Positions 9,297-20,879 of a DNA stretch of 64,000 nucleotides are shown piece by piece. Positions within the stretch are counted from its first letter, which is position 1. The number at the start of each line of letters is the position of its first letter. The notes under the pieces are model-generated. The model was not told the DNA's origin. It did no database searches and worked only from the letters and a program-made list of their open reading frames with translations. This stretch comes from Nansenia antarctica (Eukaryota; Chordata; Actinopteri; Argentiniformes; Microstomatidae): contig OZ022345.1 in assembly GCA_963989245.1 (NCBI GenBank), forward strand, positions 26,089,347 through 26,153,346, given 5' to 3'. Both the position numbers and the translations under genes were made by a program.

Positions 9297-10813
9297 AGTT
9301 GGTGTTTACCCACATCTTCAACGCCTCGCTGGAGCTGTGTCACGTCCCAGCGTGCTTCAAGGCATCAACCATCATCCCCGTCCCCAAGAAGGCCAAGGAC
9401 ACAGGCCTCAACGACTACAGACCCGTCGCTCTGACCTCTGTCGTCATGAAGGTCCTGGAGCGCCTTGTCCTGGCCTACCTGAAGCTCATCACGGATCCTG
9501 TGCTGGACCCCCTGCAGTTCGCGTACAGAGCCAATAGATCCACGGAGGACGCCGTGAACATGGCTCTGCACTACGTACTAGAACACCTAGACACTGCAGG
9601 CAACTACGCCAGGATCCTGTTCGTGGACTTCAGCTCGGCCTTCAACACGATCCTCCCACACATCCTGGAGCACCAGCTATCCCTGCTGCAGGTGCCGGTC
9701 TCCACCTGCAGGTGGATCACGGACTTCCTGACTGACAGGTCTCAGCGGGTGAAGCTGGGGAAGAGCATTTCCAGCTCCAGGTCCACCAGCACGGGCTCCC
9801 CGCAGGGCTGCGTCCTGTCTCCAGCACTATTCTCCCTTTACACCAACAGCTGTGTCTCCCGCCACCCCTCGGTCAAGCTCCTGAAGTTTGCAGACGACAC
9901 CACCCTGGTGGGCCTCATCTCCGGGGGGGACGAATCTGCCTACAGGGGTGAGATCGAGGGGCTGCAGAGCTGGTGCAGTTTAAACAATCTGGAGCTAAAT
10001 GCTCTGAAAACAGTGGAGATGGTGGTGGACTTCCGAAGGAAAGCAGCCCTGCCCCCTCCCATCACGCTGGGAGGTACCCCGGTGGCCTCCGTGGAGTCAT
10101 GCCGCTTTCTAGGCATGACCATCTCCCGGGACCTAAAGTGGGAGCAGAACACCGAGGCCCTCACAAAGAAGGCCCAGAAGAGGATGTTCTTCCTCCGGCA
10201 GCTGAGGAAACTCAGGCTGCCGAGGTCCATGATGGTCCAGTTCTACACGGCCATCATAGAGTCCATCCTCACCCACTCCATCATCACCTGGTTCCCTGCT
10301 GCAACGACCAAGGACAAGGCCAAGTTGCAGCGGGTGCTACGTTCAGCAGAGAGGGTGATCGGCTGTCCCTTGCCCTCCCTCAACTCCCTGCATGACACCA
10401 GGGCTCTGAGGAGGGCAAGGAAGATCATGGCAGACCCCTTCCACCCCGGCCACGGCCTCCTCACCCTGCTTCCCTCTGGAAGAAGGTTGCGGCTGCCTAA
10501 GGCACTGAAGGCCCGCCACAGGCTCAGCTTCTACCCCTCAGCCGCCAGGCTGATAAATGACTCTGGCTTCCCCCTCCCCCCCGCCCCCAAGTCTGCCCAG
10601 GACTGAACTGGACTCACTGTAAAAAACTCTGCACTGCACTTTATACCGCACTATCCAATGCACTGTTGTCTGTCCTGTGTTGTTGTTGTTGTGTTGTCCT
10701 GTTTTTTGACATGTGAAAAAAGTATTAACGCACTTGCTGTGGTGACGAAGCAAATTCCTATATGTGTAATGCATAGTGGCAATAAACGTTTATCTGAATC
10801 TGAATCTGAATCT
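9297..10813 (+). mobile_element. L2/CR1-type LINE, 5'-truncated, second subfamily
   Basis: The RT frame starts within the element at about 9297, directly after the telomere-like inverted repeat. It continues through a 3' UTR to a tgaatc repeat tail at 10793-10813 (aataaacgtttatctgaatc). The tail differs from the ATTC tail of copies at 2.5, 19.5, 37.3, 45.9 and 53.3 kb, so it is another subfamily; a minus-strand 3' end with the same kind of tail lies at 30.65 kb. Confidence 0.9.
9299..10606 (+). CDS. L2-type reverse transcriptase, open but 5'-truncated
   Basis: 435 codons without a stop, lacking a genuine ATG because the element is truncated at its 5' end. Motifs in order: IIPVPKK near residue 27; YRPVALTS; DPLQFAYRANRSTEDA; the first catalytic aspartate in LFVDFSSAFNTI; GSPQGCVLSP; catalytic LKFADDTTLVG near residue 200; then the thumb region (RFLGMTISRDLKW, KKAQKRMFFLRQLRK) and C-terminus to AQD. 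Only the polymerase half is present; the AP endonuclease is gone. The uninterrupted frame implies a fairly recent insertion. It copies LINE RNA during target-primed integration and has no host role. Confidence 0.9.
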   Translation: MVFTHIFNASLELCHVPACFKASTIIPVPKKAKDTGLNDYRPVALTSVVMKVLERLVLAYLKLITDPVLDPLQFAYRANRSTEDAVNMALHYVLEHLDTAGNYARILFVDFSSAFNTILPHILEHQLSLLQVPVSTCRWITDFLTDRSQRVKLGKSISSSRSTSTGSPQGCVLSPALFSLYTNSCVSRHPSVKLLKFADDTTLVGLISGGDESAYRGEIEGLQSWCSLNNLELNALKTVEMVVDFRRKAALPPPITLGGTPVASVESCRFLGMTISRDLKWEQNTEALTKKAQKRMFFLRQLRKLRLPRSMMVQFYTAIIESILTHSIITWFPAATTKDKAKLQRVLRSAERVIGCPLPSLNSLHDTRALRRARKIMADPFHPGHGLLTLLPSGRRLRLPKALKARHRLSFYPSAARLINDSGFPLPPAPKSAQD

Positions 10814-10904
10814 GGAAAGAATACATTAATGGAAATAAACAATTTGAGAAAATTAACACATTTTTTTTTTTTTTAATTGCCACTTTCACTGTCTTCAAAA
10901 GCTA

Positions 10905-11175
10905 ATAGATAGTTAGATAGATAGGTAGGTAGATATAGATAGATAGATAGATAGATACATAGGTAGATAGATAGGTAGATAGATAGGTAGGTAGATATAG
11001 ATAGATAGATACAGAGTAGATAGATAGATACATAGGTAGGTAGATAGGTAGGAAGATATAGATAGTTACAAGAATAGATAGATAGACAGTTAGATAGAGA
11101 GAGATAGAGAGATAGATAGATCGATAGATAGATTGATAGAGAGAGAGATAGAGAGATAGATAGATAGATTGATTG
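10905..11175. repeat. GATA tetranucleotide microsatellite
   Basis: (ATAG)n with gtag and gaga variants over about 270 bp. Confidence 0.95.
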
Positions 11176-11199
11176 ATGAATCTGTGTTATTGTGGTCTC

Positions 11200-12520
11200 C
11201 AATTGCTTCTCTTGTCAGTGTCGTCCAGCCTCAATACATGACAGCTTACTAGTGAATGAGTCACTGTAGATGATGATCAAAATCTCTAAAATTATCTAGA
11301 AAAATTAAACATGTTAGAGCATAGCTAGAACGAGGATGGTAATATCGATATCTGATGACATCACAAGGAGTCTCAACTGAGGCCTTTATTACAATAACAC
11401 AAAGTCATCATGAATAACAACTTACATTCAGAATGTACCCAGAACACTGGTAAACTTCCAACACCCAGTTCATATATCATTTCTTTTTACACAATCAGCC
11501 TAGAAAGAGAGAGAGGTCTGTATTTTGAAGGATCATTTCAGAAGTGTGATGAATATAAAATGTTAATTTCTCCATGCTCTATGTATTTATTTATGAAGGT
11601 TGTGTCTTGTTTTGTATTCTGTTGAAAGGGGAAATTGTGATAAATAATTGACTCAATCACTATCTAATATTATTCCCACACTGTTGGCAGATTGCTCTAT
11701 GATTGTGAGTCATGAGGTTGAAATGTTCCCTTATGAAATAATGCATCAATGACATCACTGGCACCATTTTATACCAAAGTGAGTGACAGCAGCTGGTGAA
11801 AGGTGGACCAAGTCGATACGGTCATCTTTCCTTTTTTTTTATACAGATTATGAAAGTGTAGATTGTCAGCTCTCAAATGATGATGTCATACACTGAAACC
11901 AGTTGAAATTAGATGAATTTATTGTTTATGTGAATGTTGGTACACCTCGATTCAACTAGCGGAGAAAATCTCCCTGAACCAAAACAAACAAACACGTTGG
12001 TTTCAGACGGTGCTCCATCGCGCTAGCTAGCTAGCTAACAACAACAGCTGCTCTGCATGTTTAGCACATCACAACATGCTGACAGAACATGAACATGCTA
12101 AAAACACATAACTACACAAAACTAGATGATCAGACAGTCCCTAAACATGAACAAGACATGTATCACCATGACAACACTCACCCGAGTACAAAGCTCAGAA
12201 CGTGTTAGAGCAGACGAATGTTGTGAATCACGTCATGAAAACAAGCTTAGTTCGCTGACAAAAAGTATTTAAGGATCCTAAAACTGTTGATTGTTATATT
12301 GAGGGAGCTCTAAAACATTTAAACTTTCAGAATAATAAAAAAATAAAAACACATAAAAAAAAATCGTACACACAGGCTAGAGGCCAATCTAACAAATGTG
12401 GGGGGAGGAATAGTGTTGGAGTACGTCCAGGCGTATGTCCAGAAAGCTGATCTAATAGAAAACTGAGAAGTGGTAGGATGTATATCTTAATGTGATATGA
12501 TGTACAACATCTCAGTCTTC
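11200..12520. other. no gene recognised (downstream of zinc-finger gene)
   Basis: Unique-looking AT-rich sequence. A second minus-strand AATAAA (tttatt at 11382-11387) could be a distal polyA site of the zinc-finger gene. Nothing else is supportable. Confidence 0.4.
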
Positions 12521-12540
12521 CAGCTGAAACGTTAGGAGGA

Positions 12541-12546
12541 TTTATT
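12541..12546 (-). terminator. polyadenylation signal of zinc-finger gene
   Basis: tttatt on the plus strand is AATAAA on the minus strand, about 480 bp after the stop at 13026, inside the likely 3' UTR. Confidence 0.45.
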
Positions 12547-12684
12547 GCAAACTTAACAACATACCAGTATTCAGTCACACTCGACTTCTAAACACCAAGG
12601 CCACATCTGGGTGGAAGGGGCGGTGACATGACGCAGGAGGGGACAAGGACATCTCAACTCCTACGACCTCGATTCCTCCTTCAC

Positions 12685-12880
12685 TCTCCAGGAGGGAGAG
12701 GAGGGGAGGAGATGAGAGGAAGGGAGGAGAGGAAGGGGGGAGAGGAAGGGGGGAGAGGAAGAGAGGAGAGATAGGGGGGAGAGGAAGGGAGGAGATGAGA
12801 GGAAGGGAGGAGAGGAAGGGGGGAGAGGGTGGGAGGAGGAAGGAGGGAGAGGAAGGGAGGGTAGGAGGGGAGGACGGGAG
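12685..12880. repeat. purine minisatellite (gggagaggaa)n
   Basis: GGAGAGGAAGGG-type units with small variations in the 3' UTR of the zinc-finger gene. Confidence 0.85.
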
Positions 12881-13025
12881 AAATTGAGAGAAAATAATCT
12901 AGAAAAGGCTCACGTCATGACACAACCTTCTCCCTGATCCGATCAACAAGCACATGTACATACAGTAGATGATGGTGCAGCCAGAAGACACCCCCCCCCC
13001 TTCTTCTTTAGGGCTCCTGCCTCCT

Positions 13026-15323
13026 TTAAACACCTCCCACACTGGGAGCAGTCGTATTAACTAGTGCATGTGTTCTCTGGTGTGTCTTTAGGTTTCCTGC
13101 ATGACTGAAACCCTTCCCACACTGGGAGCAGTAGAATGGCTTCTCTCCTGTGTGTGTTCTCTGGTGTTTCTTTAGGGATCCTGCATGACTGAAACTCTTC
13201 CCACACTGGGAGCAGCAGAATGGCTTCTCTCCTGTGTGTGTTCTCTGGTGACTCTTTAGGGATCCTGCCTCACTGAAACTCTGCCCACACTGGGAGCAGC
13301 AGAATGGCTTCTCTCCTGTGTGTATTCTCTGGTGTTTCTTTAGGTTTGCTGCCTGACTGAAACTCTGCCCACACTGGGAGCAGCAGAATGGCTTCTCTCC
13401 TGTGTGTATTCTCTGGTGACTCTTTAGGTGTCCTGCCTGACTGAAACTCTGCCCACACTGGGAGCAGCAGAATGGCTTCTCTCCTGTGTGTGTTCTCTGG
13501 TGTTTCTTTAGGTTTCCTGCATGACTGAAACCCTTCCCACACTGGGAGCAGCAGAATGGCTTCTCTCCTGTGTGTATTCTCTGATGGCTCTTTAGGTGTC
13601 CTGCCTGACTGAAACTCTTCCCACACTGGGTGCAGTTGTGTGACTTCTCTCCTGTGTGTTTCCTCTGATGTTTCTTTAGGGTGTTAGGGGAAGCTAAACT
13701 CTTCCCACACTGACGGTCAGGGTAAGTATGTTCTCCTCTGTGAGCCTGTGGTTGTTTGTGGTTTCCTGACATGGTGGAGCTGGACTCGCTGTCTGAGCCT
13801 GGGTTGGAGCTCTCTCCTGTAAGAGTAGGAACATATACAGGATTAGAAACATTTCATTCAACCTTAATTCATACAGGAGAAAACACACTGAGAACAAGGC
13901 CTCTTTTGCAGTTGCCCCCTGTCCACAATATCTATACCATTACAAAACATGGTATAGATACACTACCCCCGCTATCCCTCACCTCTGCTCTTCCTCACCC
14001 CTACCCCCCCCCCCCCCCCCCAAAGAGCCATTGTTTTTTGGTCAGGCTGCATTTGTAAATAATAATTTGTTCTTACATGTTTGCCTGGTTAAATAAAGGT
14101 TAAATAAAATAAATAAAATAAAAACAACACATTTATAAATACATGTGTTGTACATTTAGAAATACATTTGAATAGAGACATCAATACATCACTTAAAACC
14201 ACAACCTTCTTAAACTCAGACATGCAATTGATACCATTCCTGTGAGTAGTGCAGATTGGGAAAGAGGTTTTTCAGAAATGAATAATGTTGTCACACCTCT
14301 GCGCACACAACTGAAAACACCTCAGCTCTTATTTTTATTTAACTAGTTGGACCGCCTCTTGAGTGTTGGAACCCCATGAAATATGTAAAGAAGTGGGTGC
14401 CTACTAGAAGATCTGCTAGTCGTAAACTTGTTTATATTTGTGTGTGTGTAGATGGGCAAATCTATATGTATATATGCATGCATACATGTTTGAGAGGGAG
14501 GGGTGGGTGGAGGGGATGGAGAAAAACAGAAAATATTCATGCCTTTTTCAATGTATCAATCTTCTATACTGGAATAAAAAATAGAAAAAAAGAAGAAAAA
14601 AAGAAGATCTGCTAGTCACTTGGCATGCATGCAGAGAGGACCGGCTTCAACATACCAGCCCATCTGGGATCTTCTGAACTAAGATTGTATATAAATAACT
14701 AGCTAACTTACTGTGTAAGAGATACGAGATAACCAAGATCAGAGACTGTCAGTGTACGTTATTGGCCTGCTGTATTACGGAAACTCAATGAAAAAGAAAT
14801 AAAATGGATTGAAATGTAAAATTGCATCATGGACATTTTAATTTCAAGATAATTTAAGGTTTGATTTGTGAGGCAGTATTGAGCCCCACCATCACTCCCA
14901 CACCTTTACCCACCTCTAACACAGAGCCCCCCCACTTAATAAATCCCACTTTAACCCCTGCGTAATGATAATAATATATAAGGACCCATCCCGTATACAC
15001 AATTAACACCATAGAGCAATGTACAATAAATACATTATAATGAACTTACCATCCAACTCACTATCTGTCTCCAGTAAATCCTCTCCTCCCTCCTCTTCTT
15101 TCATCATCACATCTTTCTCCTCCACTTCCTCTTCTTCCATTTCTTCTTTCACCATCAGAGTGTTTTCCTCCCCTTCCTCCTCTTCTTTCACCACAACTTC
15201 TTCTTCTTCCTCTTTCACTACCACATTATGTTCCAGTGGTTGACTGCAGTCCTCCAGCTTCACTGCCACCATCTCTGGACCCTGCTGTGAACCCAGGTAC
15301 TCTGTGGACTTGGCTTCAGACAT
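13026..15323 (-). CDS. C2H2 zinc-finger protein, two exons seen
   Basis: Probable DNA-binding transcription factor in the nucleus. Exon A (15050-15346, ATG at 15321-15323) encodes MSEAKSTEYLGSQQGPEMVAV and a very acidic lysine-glutamate run (VVKEEEE and similar), ending ELDG at donor gatg/gtaagt. Exon B (13026-13816, acceptor cttacag) joins in phase 1 to give ...DGESSNPGSDSESSS and then the fingers. The first finger lacks its first cysteine (YPDRQC); seven intact CX2C-X12-HX3H fingers follow (FCCSQCGQSF type) with HTGEKP linkers. The frame then ends THALVNTTAPSVGGV. A last degenerate finger (CSQCGRCLKEAG) sits in another frame at about 13026-13065, so the C-terminus has frameshifted. This architecture is common in the expanded fish zinc-finger families. 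Upstream exons at 25.3 and 26.4 kb may belong to it. Confidence 0.85.
14045..14125 (+). mobile_element. retroelement 3' end
   Basis: A frequent fish retroelement terminus (tgcctggttaaataaaggtt) is followed by taaa repeats, in the intron of the zinc-finger gene. Confidence 0.45.
14212..14681 (+). pseudogene. hAT transposase C-terminal dimerisation domain fragment
   Basis: The plus strand reads DTIPVSSADWERGFSEMNNVV then TPLRTQL and LLFLFN, the typical hAT C-terminal dimerisation signature. A frame change leads to NPMKYVKKWVPTRRSAS, which continues after an insertion as HLACMQRGPASTYQPIWDLLN (stop at 14679). It is a ZBED5-like C-terminus interrupted by a 180-bp retro-insertion. It lies antisense in the zinc-finger gene intron. 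Confidence 0.7.
14422..14601 (+). mobile_element. 180-bp retro-insertion with 16-bp target duplication
   Basis: The identical 16-mer agaagatctgctagtc flanks it at 14406-14421 and 14602-14617. It ends ggaataaaaaatag followed by an A-rich tail, so it was made by target-primed reverse transcription. The source (SINE, LINE 3' end or an mRNA 3' end) is not recognised. Confidence 0.8.
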
Positions 15324-15571
15324 GGCAGCTGGGCTGTGAGATGGATCTGTGTAATGTAAACAAAGGAAGAGCCATAGTGGAGAGTTAATTTCTCAAATAT
15401 TCAGATTAACAAACACCTAACAAAGAATATGCACTACTATGAATTATTATAGTAAAGTGTCTTTCATGTTGGCTGGGCTGTGGCCTGATTCTCTACCCCT
15501 CTGGCTGAGTGGTGCACTCACATACATCCCCCTCATGGGTTTAAAAGGAATACACTGGTCTAAGAAACATG

Positions 15572-16648
15572 GGGCCCTATTATGCACTTCTTAACTTGCC
15601 GTCTTAAGTCTTAATTAAGACGCACCGCCAGGTTAAGACCTACCGCCACCCTTATTATGCGCTTCATACGCGCTACTGCTATTATGCAGGTGTCGATAGG
15701 CGCCCACACATAAGACGTAAAACTCCCGTGCATATATTACTCATTGTGGGAGTGTTCATATGTTAATGAAGTGCACTAGGCGCCCCTGCTATTATGCGAT
15801 CTGACTTTGCTCCTAGCGCTAAGAAGTGGTTTGAAAAGTTCTTAAGTTTAGAATTCATGCACGTTTTGAAACACGAGCGCGCCTCCGCGGTTTGCGCATG
15901 CATGTGGGCACACATGAACACGCACGTGGCTCCACGGCAAGACGTCAATTACGGTCACAGTATAAATGCCACCACTGGCAAATGTTAAGCCAGAGAGAGA
16001 GAGAACAATGGAATATATCCTAGGAAGGAATTATGATAGACGAAGACGGCGCGCCGAACGCATATACCGGCAACGACTTTGTTACCTCGGGCCAAATCTC
16101 AAATCAATCCTGGATTCGTGATCTAAGCATTTTAGCGCTTTCAATTGGTGATCCAACTGTTAATAATGCTATAATATATTGCAATTACAATTATATTATA
16201 GCCTATTATTAAAATATGTATAATATAGCCTATATATATATTCTTTTATTCTGTTTACAGAGCAGCAATGCTTGTATGAGCTGCGCTTCACCCGTCAGGC
16301 AGTAACTGACATATGTCGTTTGGTCAGCAATGACCTCATGCACGAGCTTGTTACTTTCTTCTGCAGAGAAGCGCGCTGACCTCCTTCTTAGGACTTCCAT
16401 AATAGCATAGCGCTAAAGACTCAACGCAGCCGGTTCTTAAAGGGAATGGCACCTGGCACGCTGATTGGGTTGATTGAGAAGACGCCCAAAACACACCCAT
16501 GACTAATTTCTTTGCTTAGTGCCGGGTTTTAGGCGCCCACTACCGCACGCATAATAGCAAAGTGGCCTTGACCACGCCTCCACGTCTTAAGTTTAGATCT
16601 ACCGCCTCGTCTTATTGCTTAAGACTTATGAAGTACATAATAGGGCCC
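15572..16648 (+). mobile_element. Harbinger-like element, internally deleted
   Basis: Inverted termini gggccctattatgcacttc... and ...gaagtacataatagggccc are flanked by a 3-bp duplication atg (15569-15571, 16649-16651). Two transposase exon remnants survive. One starts with ATG at 16008 (MEYILGRNYDRRRRRAERIY). The other follows the acceptor ctgtttacag at 16260 (CLYELRFTRQAVTDICRLVS), resembling the N-terminal domain of Harbinger nucleases; it stops at CREAR. The catalytic part is gone. Confidence 0.75.
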
Positions 16649-16659
16649 ATGGTGTCTCA

Positions 16660-17250
16660 TGCGTGCATTTCACATTCTTAAAATAGAGTAGTGATCCTAT
16701 CTGACCTAAGACAGAGAATGTTAGGATTAAATGTCAGGAATTGTAAAAACGTTTAAATGTATTTGGTTAAGGTATATGTAAACCTCCAACTTCAACTGCA
16801 GGATACTTTATTATTAATTAATTATTTACAGAATCCAATATTCTTAATGTAAATAGTAAAAAAAACATGACCAAGAATCCACCCTTGATCCATCCTTTGT
16901 TATGTCTAAAAACCCTGATTTAACCCCATCAGTTAAGACACACTGCGTTCTGTCTCAGGGCTTAAAGTGGGAAAAAATCCTGTGCCTGAAACTTTTTCTT
17001 GGGGAGGGGGGTCACAGTTTGAGTTATTGGGAGAGCGGGTACAGAAGACAGCTTCTTGTCTCAATGTTTAAATGCATTAATACTATTTTATAGTCAATAC
17101 AAAATATATGTCTCAATGTTAAAATGCATTAATACTGTTTTATACTCAATACAAAATAATATATTTAGATATCTTTAAAAGAACAAACTGATTAAATCAC
17201 TTAAGGCCAAACTGATTGCATCACTTATTAAGCCACTATCACTATAACAA
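16660..17250. repeat. unassigned sequence with a 52-bp tandem duplication
   Basis: 17058-17109 and 17110-17162 are two diverged copies of gtctcaatgtttaaatgcat... The rest of the stretch shows nothing I can name. Confidence 0.6.
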
Positions 17251-17543
17251 TAGATCAATAGATCTACATCAAGTAGAATACTGATGACTAGTGACCAGTC
17301 AAGACCATTGGACTCCAGGATATCTTTGAGCTCCTGCATGAGGGCTGACGAGTTGGCGATGTTTACTTTCCTGCTGACTAGGTGTTGTGTTGTTACTTTG
17401 GCCAGATCATCATCAAAAAATCGAACAAGGACATTGAGGATTTTGTCCATGTTAAGATTAGTAGCTTCGTCGATATTCATTGAAAACGTTGCTTTTTTAA
17501 GCTTTTCACACAGCCGTTTTTTCAATTCCGGGACAAAGGCCAT
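17250..17543 (-). pseudogene. hAT transposase internal fragment
   Basis: A minus-strand frame (FVPELKKRLCEKLKKATFSM, IDEAT, VRFFDDDLAKV, HLVSRKV, LKDILESNGLDWSLVISILLD) matches the region around the first catalytic aspartate (IDEST) and the following core of fish hAT transposases. It is cut at its upstream side by the LINE insertion at about 17553. Confidence 0.6.
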
Positions 17544-17552
17544 GTGTGTTTA

Positions 17553-19195
17553 AATTGATTGATTGAGAATGTTTATTTTGGTCCCCTATACAATTCACAA
17601 TACAGATATAAGAAAATGTACACAGTCACAATTTATAACACCCGGACCAAAAAGGTGTAGGCTGAAGGCGTGGCTTATTGCGCCTACCCTTGTTACATGT
17701 ATGCATGTCCCCCCATGAATGCATAATCAAAACATTGTAACTTTTATAAGCAAAATTTCACTTACGCATGTCAACAAAAAGTTCAAAAAATACCAAACAA
17801 AAACTATATTTAAACCTCTGTTTTATACTTGTTAATCATCTTATTTTTAAATAATTGTTTAAATCCTTTTAGTGTACTACACATTTTCATTTCCTTTTCA
17901 AAAGTATTCCATAAATTAACTCCTTTAACTGTTATACGTCTTTGTTTTGCATTTGTTCTAATCTTTGTTTTCATAAACATACATATTCCTCTGAGTTCAT
18001 AATTACTCTGTCTAACTTGAAATAGTCTCTGGATACAGTCTGGAAGCATCTTATTTTTTACTTTATACATTACTTGTGCCATTTTGAAGTCCACCAATTC
18101 TTTAAATTTGAGATCATAGGTGTTTATGAATAATTTGTTAGTTGGTTCTTGATAGGCAGCTCTGTTTATAATTCGTATAGCTCTTTTCTGTAGTAAATAA
18201 ATTGGATTTGTGATTGTTTTGTATGTGTTTCCCCACACTTCCACACAGTAAGTTATGTATGGAACTATTAGAGAAAGGTACAATAAGTGTAATGAATTTG
18301 GATTAAGTATGTCTTTCGTTTTATGCTGTATTGCAATAGACTTTGATATTTTAGTCTTTAAGTAGTTTATGTGTGTTTTCCAACATAGTTTGTGGTCTAT
18401 AACAACTCCCAAAAAATTGTTTTCATAAACTCTTTCAATTTCAACATTATCTATCTTGATTTGTACTTGACTATGAATTTTTCTATTTCCAAATATCATA
18501 AGTTTAGTTTTTTCTAAGTTCAATGACAACTTGTTTGTGTCAAACCATCGTTTTATAGTTTTTAGTTCCGTTTCCACTGTATCTAGAAGCTGCTCCAAAT
18601 CTTTGCCAGAACAAAATAAATGTGAATCATCTGCAAACAAAACAAAATTTTACAACTTGGACACATTGCAAATATCATTGATGTATAAAATAAACAGCTT
18701 TGGACCCAGCACTGAACCTTGTGGGACCCCACATGTGACCCTTAGCAGTTCAGATTTATCATTGTTTATTTGTACATACTGGTGTCTATTATCAAGATAG
18801 TTTCTAATCCATACATTTGCTATCCCTCTAATTCCATATCTATCAAGTTTTCTTATTAATAATCTATGATCAATAGTATCAAATGCCTTCTTTAGATCTA
18901 TGAATATCCCTACAGTATAATCTTTACTTTCAATTGTTGTGGATATTTTTTCAATCAATTCCATCACTGCCATTGTTGTGGATCGATTTGCTCTAAATCC
19001 ACACTGATGGTCACTCAGTAGGTTTTGTTTTTCTATAAAATCGTCCAGTCTTACTACAAAAAGTTTTTCTAATATTTTTGAAAACTGAGGAAGGAGAGAA
19101 ATTGGTCTATAGTTGGAAAAACTGTGCTTGTTTCCATTTTTGTAGATAGGAATGACCTTTGCTATTTTCATTTGGTTGGGAAATATGCCGGTTTG
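17553..19195 (-). mobile_element. Jockey/CR1-like LINE, 5'-truncated
   Basis: A minus-strand RT with motifs IAKVIPIYKNG, NYRPISLLPQFSKILEK, CGFRANRSTT, FIDLKKAFDTIDH, GVPQGSVLGPKLFILYIND and FADD. The only stop in the RT region is a TAA at 18650-18652 just before VLFADDSHLF; the two frames 19195-18650 and 18649-17810 are otherwise continuous. The 3' end near 17555 has a short tcaat tail. Flanks gtttaaattgattg and gtttgaaatgattgg may be a diverged target duplication. Confidence 0.85.
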
Positions 19196-19495
19196 AAATG
19201 ATTGGTTACGCGCACACTGGGATCTTTTACTCGCAAACACGGTCGGCCATTGAAGATGAAGTGGTAGGCTGCCTGTAGCCGTCGCTCCCGGCAAGGTTGT
19301 TGTATGAGCAATGTTTAAGAAACTTGGCTTCCATTTTAATAGACTCTTACTAAAGTTAGCGAGATAGCGGGCTGCTAAAAGTGAACGTCTCTACAAGCTA
19401 ACATTACACTCATTCAAACTTCTTAAGGCCCGCCCCACTACTCTGCCTCCGATTGGCTAGAAGTCGTTGGTTGGCTTGAGCAATGTGATACCATT

Positions 19496-20812
19496 GAATG
19501 AATGAATGAATGGTCTTTATTGTCATTGCTATAGTACAGGTACCAAACAACGAAATGTGGGAGGGGTGGCTCCGCTGGTGCTAGGAAAGAAAAAAAACAA
19601 AACAAAAACAAGAAGGGAAAGGAGCTGGTTTACATAAATAAAGGCTATGTACACTATCCACTATACTATACTGTACAGATAAAACGACTAGGGTTGTCAT
19701 ATTGCACATAGTGTTATTGCACATTCATTTAAAGTGTCGCAGTTTGCAGGCTTGCCGTCCACTGTCCAGGGCCCAGAACCTAGAACCTAGGTCTTTGCTG
19801 TGTTCAGGGCCTGGATGGCCCTGGGGTAGAAGCTGAGCTTCAGTCTGTTTGTCCTTGCGGCCATGGTCCTGTACCGCCTTTTCGAGGGCAGCCGGGCAAA
19901 GTGTTCGTACCCAGGGTGGGATGGGTCTCTGGAGATCTTGGAGGCCTTCCTGAGGCAGCGTGTGTTGTACAGCTCTTCCAGAGAGGGGAGGGGGGCGCCG
20001 GTGATCTTCTGGGCTGTTCTCACGACTCTCTGTAGTGCATTTCTCTCTGCGGCTGTGCAGCTGGAGAACCAGTTGCAGATGCAGTAGGTGAGGATGCTCT
20101 CCACTGCGCAGCGGTAGAAGGCCACCAGTATCTCCTGCTTGTTGTGGTCCTTCCTGAGGACTCTCAGGAAGTAGAGCCGCTGTTGTGCCTTCTTGATGAT
20201 GGCTGCTGTGTTGTTCTTCCAGGACAGGTCATCCTGTATGTGCACCCCCAGGAATCGGAGGGTTGAGACTCTCTCCACGCTCTCTCCGTCGATGAGCAGG
20301 GGCTGGACCTCAGATTTCTTCCTCCTGAAGTCCACGATGATTTCCTGGGTCTTTGACTGGTTCAGCAGCAGGTTGTTAACCTTGCACACCTTGCTCAGCT
20401 GCTCTACCTCATCCCTGTACGCCGCCTCGTCCCCCCCCGAGATGCAGCCCACCACGGTGGTGTCGTCTGCAAACTTTACGATGGAGTTGCTGGGGTGGAC
20501 GGGGGTGAAGTCGTAGGTGTAGAGGTTGTAGAGGATGGGGCTTAGCACGCAGCCCTGGGGGGACCCAGTGCTGAGTCTGAGGGCTGTGGAGGTGTGGGAG
20601 CCCACCCGCACCCTCTGGGGGCAGTCGGACAGGAAGTCCTTGATCCATGCACATATAGCGTGTGATAGTCCCAGGTCTAGTAGTTTGGTCACTAGCCTGT
20701 CTGGAAGGATGGTGTTGAAGGCAGAGCTGAAGTCCACAAAGAGCAGTCTCGCGTAGCTGTTTCCCCTCTCCAGGTGGGATATGGAGGGGAGAGTCGTCGC
20801 GATGGCGTAGGC
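19496..20812 (-). mobile_element. L2/CR1-type LINE copy B with long open RT frame
   Basis: Same subfamily as the 2.5-kb copy; 3' end with gaatgaatgaatg tail at 19496. The RT frame (19787 to about 20809) is open from AIATTLP through FVDFSSAFNTI, GSPQGCVLSP, FADDTTVVG and the C-terminus ALNTAKT. In this copy the C-run that is frameshifted in copy A is intact. Near the 5' break about 24 bp present in copy A are missing (gatggcg joined to taggcg). The endonuclease part is absent. Confidence 0.9.
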
Positions 20813-20879
20813 GGAACTGTCTCTTTGCTGAAGAAGACTCTTTAAATTATGATGTAAAGAAATAGCATGTGATTTTATT

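Noticed and set aside
13270..13626. 118-codon repeated frame
   Set aside because: Out-of-frame reading of the zinc-finger repeats on the same strand.
15003..15049. Extension of the acidic exon beyond GKFIIMYLL
   Set aside because: It lies past a consensus gtaagt donor; intron read-through.
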